DNA of 39,416 bases from contig CAKKTI010000184.1 in NCBI GenBank assembly GCA_920105805.1, forward strand, positions 1-39,416, read 5' to 3'. The notes beneath the pieces are model-generated. The model saw nothing but the letters and a program-made list of their open reading frames with translations. It was not told where the DNA came from and ran no database searches. This DNA comes from Condylostoma magnum (taxonomy: Eukaryota; Ciliophora; Heterotrichea; Heterotrichida; Condylostomatidae). A program made the position numbers and the translations under genes. Positions 36,089 through 39,416 of the stretch are shown one piece after another (the stretch's first letter is position 1; each line of letters starts with the position of its first letter).

Positions 36089-38472
36089 TCAATTTAATAA
36101 TCTAGATAAGCTATCAAAGCAGCTTCGTTTTTACGGATCAAAGTCTGTTGATTTTGATATAAATTCTATCCAGTTGTAGTATATCTTCTGCATTCGTTCG
36201 TCTATATAAAGGCTTTAGCATTGATATGTCACATTTAGAATTGTTTATTAGTTGTTGAATTTAAGCTTGGTCGTGTTATCTTATTGTATTTCGTAGTCTA
36301 TCGTTGAGTAGGGAGGAATCTAAGCAAAGAGGTAGTAAGCTATAAGACCAATTGAATAGATTATTGACTTGGGATCATTTTGTTGATTTAGAAGTTGAGG
36401 AGATTTGTAAGTATTGTCGCATTAGTCGAAAAATGGTAAAATTCCTAAATTGTCTTCTATACTTCCTTCTAAAGATGATAAAACTATGAGATTTGGGGAT
36501 AGTTGCTTTATGTTTTAGTTTATGCTGCATATTTTTATAAGTTGTTTTATTATTAGTTCCTTTTAAGAAGTAGTTAGTTGAAATAATGCGTCGTTTAGAT
36601 TGTACTTGTAATACTTAAAAACATGGTTGCCTTTGTATGTACCATAGTAGGTTTGTATTCCATACTAAGTCTCTATATCCATTGCATATTATTACTCGAT
36701 TAGTTTTACTTTTTAACCAATATACAGTCCTTCACTATCATTTATAAGTTGAATATCAATATCAGATGACTTAAAAATTCTGTTATGAAACTACTGATTC
36801 TAGTATATTTTGCTTTGTGCTTACTAATATATCGATTGAATAAATGAACTACAAACATCTACTTAATCAAGGTAATTGACATCTATTGTAATTATTTCAT
36901 TTAAGGGTAGTAATGGATCAATTCCTAAATATAATTACTGTTCACCCTTTATAACAACGAACATTTCCGAGGAAAGTTCCTTTATGAAATATATATTTGA
37001 CTCAATACACTACTAAAAGAATGACTGTACCATAGACACCAACTCAGAAAATTGCATTCTAGGTAAATAATTGGCTAACCTTACGCCTTTGTTAATTGGA
37101 TGTTATACAATTTATTCATTCTAATTAAATCTTGATCATTATATACCAAAGATTTTAGCACAAATCTTCCATAATTCCATCTCAAGTTAAAACAAAGAAT
37201 TATTGGATATATTAAACTTCTTATAAGTCTAAATTTTCCTACTATGCCTTTTAGCCCTTGTCCTATCTAATTTCAAAGATGAATTAGCAACATCAGATAC
37301 CATTTAATAGCAATGATTTACCAGATCAGATGTTGAAACATTGAACCCAAGCATTTAATTAGCAATACAATTTAGCCCATAACCTCACATCCTATATATA
37401 TTTATAGCAATTGATTCATTTCTCTTTATTATTTTCTCAATTTAATCAACATCATCTTCTAAAATAGGTGTTATGTACTCGCAACAAATTTTAAGGCTCT
37501 AATCTCTTATAACAATCTATCCTTAAGACATTTTTGCGTTTGCTTGATTAACAAAATCAAAAAGTATAGATTTCCACTCTTCATCTAGATCACTGAAGGT
37601 TTTTACTTTATTATCAAGACTGAAAATGCATTGAGTTTAAAGCCTGTTGTCGTAAATGTTATGAATTAAAGCATAGCAGGATCAGGAGGTTTCGTATACC
37701 TCTCCTTCCGATTTAATTGCCACTAGTATCATGTCATGGGAGTTTAATTCTCTTTGTTTTATGTTTTTGAAACCTCGTAGTTGCAGATGCTTATAAACTT
37801 AATTAGATGTAATATTTCGTTTTGATTCAATATTATTCTGGCTCTATTATGGTATTCTTACCTAAGAAATCTACGAGTTTTAAAATTTCTGAAATAGATT
37901 TAATTGTTTTCTGTTTTTAGGGAATTTAAATACAGTTTAAACATAGTTCTGCAGCTTTGACTATAATCAGAAAATAATCTAATTGAAATAGTTAAAATCA
38001 AATTAATTTGTTTATTTGCTGATAGTTATTACTAAGTGTATAAGATAAATATTATTTGAGTTATTTCCCTTAGCTTCTTTCAATACAAATTATCCGAAGT
38101 TTAGAAGCTGGTTGTATTTAATGATTTAGTCTAGTTTTCTTGATTTAGTATAGTAATTAGGACTACAAACACTCATCATGTCAATATTTTCATAACTATA
38201 AAACCCAAACACTAAACCTTTGACTTAATTGTGCTGGAAAAGTATACCATCCTTGTACAGAATTAAAGATGTATCTATTATTTCACGTACACCTCTGAAA
38301 TTGTGAATCAAACTGGCTACTGAGTTAAAACATTGTGGTAACATTTTATTTAAATATTGTATAGATTAAATTGGCATTATGCCCTTCTATACTGAATTTA
38401 TATACTCCAGCAATATTTCTATAAATCCATGAGATTACTTTCTATATATTCAAATAAATCTAAATTATCCAT
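36089..38472 (-). CDS. Degenerate kinase-like (pseudokinase) protein, one 14-nt intron
   Basis: Joining 38406-38472 to 36089-38391 gives 789 residues. The N-terminal two-thirds match nothing I recognise (for example NFRGVREIIDTSLILYKDG). The last 200 residues look like a protein-kinase fold. GTYKGNHVFKYYKY resembles the VAIK strand, YKSPQLL the APE motif, YSIGLIAYYLFAQIPPY subdomain IX, and STDFDPQKRSCFDSL subdomain XI. No glycine-rich loop, HRD or DFG is visible, so catalytic activity is unlikely. Trp uses both TGA (about four) and TGG (about four). It ends at TGA 36089-36091, 13 bp from the stop of the convergent dynein. The start at 38470-38472 is only 10 bp from the previous gene's likely stop; ATG 38342-38344 inside exon 2 is an alternative. 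Confidence 0.65.
38392..38405 (-). other. 14-nt intron GTATATAAATTCAG
   Basis: On the minus strand this GT-AG segment interrupts the reading frame after LQKYCW. Its removal joins MDNLDLFEYIESNL...YCW to IQKGIMPIQSIQYLNKM and puts the upstream ATG exon in frame with the long downstream frame. Length and sequence match the 14-nt intron at 12588-12601. Confidence 0.65.
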
Positions 38473-38482
38473 CTTATAAATA

Positions 38483-39416
38483 CTAACTACTCTTAGTTGC
38501 CTTTCCACCAGTCAAAGATTCATACTCCTATCTCAATTCACTTAACTCTTTATCAATCCTCTCTATTTCAGGCTCAAGCTATCTGGCTTAGGTCGGCTCT
38601 CCTCTGTCATATGCCCAATCTATATGGTAATTTAACTGGCTTCTTAATCTACGTAATGATTCATATTATTCTACAATACTATCCACTCTTTACCTACGAG
38701 ACCTCCAACTTTATATTTTAGGAGCAAATACAGCAAATAACCTTCAAAGTAAAATAAGTATTACTACAATTCATAATAAGAGTTAAGTGTAAAAATCTAG
38801 CATATTTATTTATTAGTTTATTTTAGCCTCATATCTTGTTGTTACTCCTATTAGACTTCTTGCTATGTCTGGTAATGAGAATTATTAGTCATTTAGCCTT
38901 ATTCCTTGCGGGTATGTTTCTGTCACTCTTAGCAATTCTTCCTCTATTTTTTAATTCATCAGCTGAACTTACTCATGAATCTTTTACTTTAATATATGAA
39001 CCTGTTTTAGATTATAGTCTTGCTTTAAGTCATAAGTAACCTTATCTTATTCATCCTTTTTCACTATAAGTTTGAGTCTATCGTATATTTTGTTCATTTT
39101 ATCATTAAGAAAGTCATTTTAATGTTGTTTTTTGTTTTATTTTATTATCTTTTTCTACTTTTTTAGCTCTTTGTAGAGTTGATTTAACTTGATATCATTT
39201 TCTGCCATTTATTACAGAAATAATCTGGAGTGATAGTCTAAAAACTTAGGAAATTAGCTTTTTTAAGGTTTGACTTGATATTCCTTTAGTTTTACTATAA
39301 TTCAACGAAGTCCTCACTAGCGTGTATCTTATCCTTATTGCAATGCGTTTAAATACAAATCTATTAAACTTTACTTTGTTAATTTATACTATTACTTAGT
39401 TTATTTAATTTTAGTA
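38483..39416 (-). CDS. Coiled-coil/TM protein with QWGLxWI motif (5' partial)
   Basis: The frame enters from beyond the window's right edge and ends at TAG 38483-38485. The first visible residues include QWGLRWIIVKLKEY and SQFPKFLDYHS, a conserved-looking motif that I associate with uncharacterised ciliate proteins. Both Trp there are TGA. A charged coiled coil follows (YKELKKQKKIIKQNKKQ, KIEEELLRVTE). Then come a TM segment (LLLWIVVILILLWRLFAVF) and another helical region (ESLRRLRSQLNYHIDW, ERIDKELSELRQEYESL). Two consecutive UAA codons just before an internal ATG (39206-39208) are read as Gln-Gln because the frame is continuous, although a separate gene starting there cannot be excluded. 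Its function is unknown. Confidence 0.6.

Noticed and set aside
38497-39039. Plus-strand hydrophobic ORFs (38497-38721, 38836-39039)
   Set aside because: They are antisense to a charged coiled coil on the minus strand, which makes spurious Leu/Phe-rich frames.

Overview
This is a compact, AT-rich ciliate macronuclear-type window in which the standard stop codons are also sense codons. UAA and UAG are read as Gln throughout. UGA is read as Trp at conserved positions: the TBC Arg-Ile-Trp-Asp motif, five sites in the organellar DNA polymerase and three in the dynein. UGA is also the true stop at the conserved C-termini of dynein, the polymerase and eIF2-gamma. In two convergent gene pairs the reading frames only make sense if UAA and UAG also terminate. 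That combination matches the Condylostoma-type code (NCBI table 28, all three stops ambiguous) better than the karyorelict code (table 27). A Condylostoma-like heterotrich is my best guess, with a karyorelict such as Loxodes as the alternative. Two 14-nt GT-AG introns and one probable 22-nt intron also fit a heterotrich-like ciliate. Where several in-frame stops fall near a gene end, I give the most likely one and name the others.

Layout. 1-1.7 kb: the 3' half of a ciliate guanylyl cyclase (+). 1.8-3.3 kb: IMP dehydrogenase (-). 3.8-4.1 kb: a small protein with a myristoylation/palmitoylation-type N-terminus (-). 4.4-6.6 kb: a TBC-domain protein with a membrane anchor (+), meeting tail-to-tail a doublecortin-Ras fusion GTPase (-, 6.6-7.4 kb). 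7.5-10.8 kb: a five-TM protein with a long disordered tail (-). 11.25-14.4 kb: two lineage-specific genes, the second a coiled-coil protein with two tiny introns (+). 14.5-16 kb: a decayed ABCC transporter gene (+). 16-17.3 kb: a multipass membrane protein (-), head-to-head 14 bp from a mitochondrial ribosome-recycling-factor-like gene (+). 18.1-19.3 kb: a coiled-coil/EF-hand-like protein (+), convergent on a 131-aa basic protein (-). 19.9-21.3 kb: eIF2-gamma (+). 21.47 kb: tRNA-Phe(GAA), then plant/protist organellar DNA polymerase (+, to 23.9 kb). 24.05-36.08 kb: an apparently intronless 4008-aa inner-arm axonemal dynein heavy chain (+). 36.09-38.47 kb: a degenerate kinase-like protein (-). 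38.48 kb to the window end: a partial coiled-coil/TM gene (-).

The genes are not an operon or a single pathway. They are a cross-section of ciliate biology: cyclic-nucleotide signalling, GTP supply (IMPDH), small GTPases and their regulators, cilia (dynein), and mitochondrial DNA replication and translation. Gaps are very small: 14 bp head-to-head, 4-13 bp or a slight overlap tail-to-tail, and about 10 bp between two tandem genes. I see no transposon, CRISPR array, viral element or tandem repeat.
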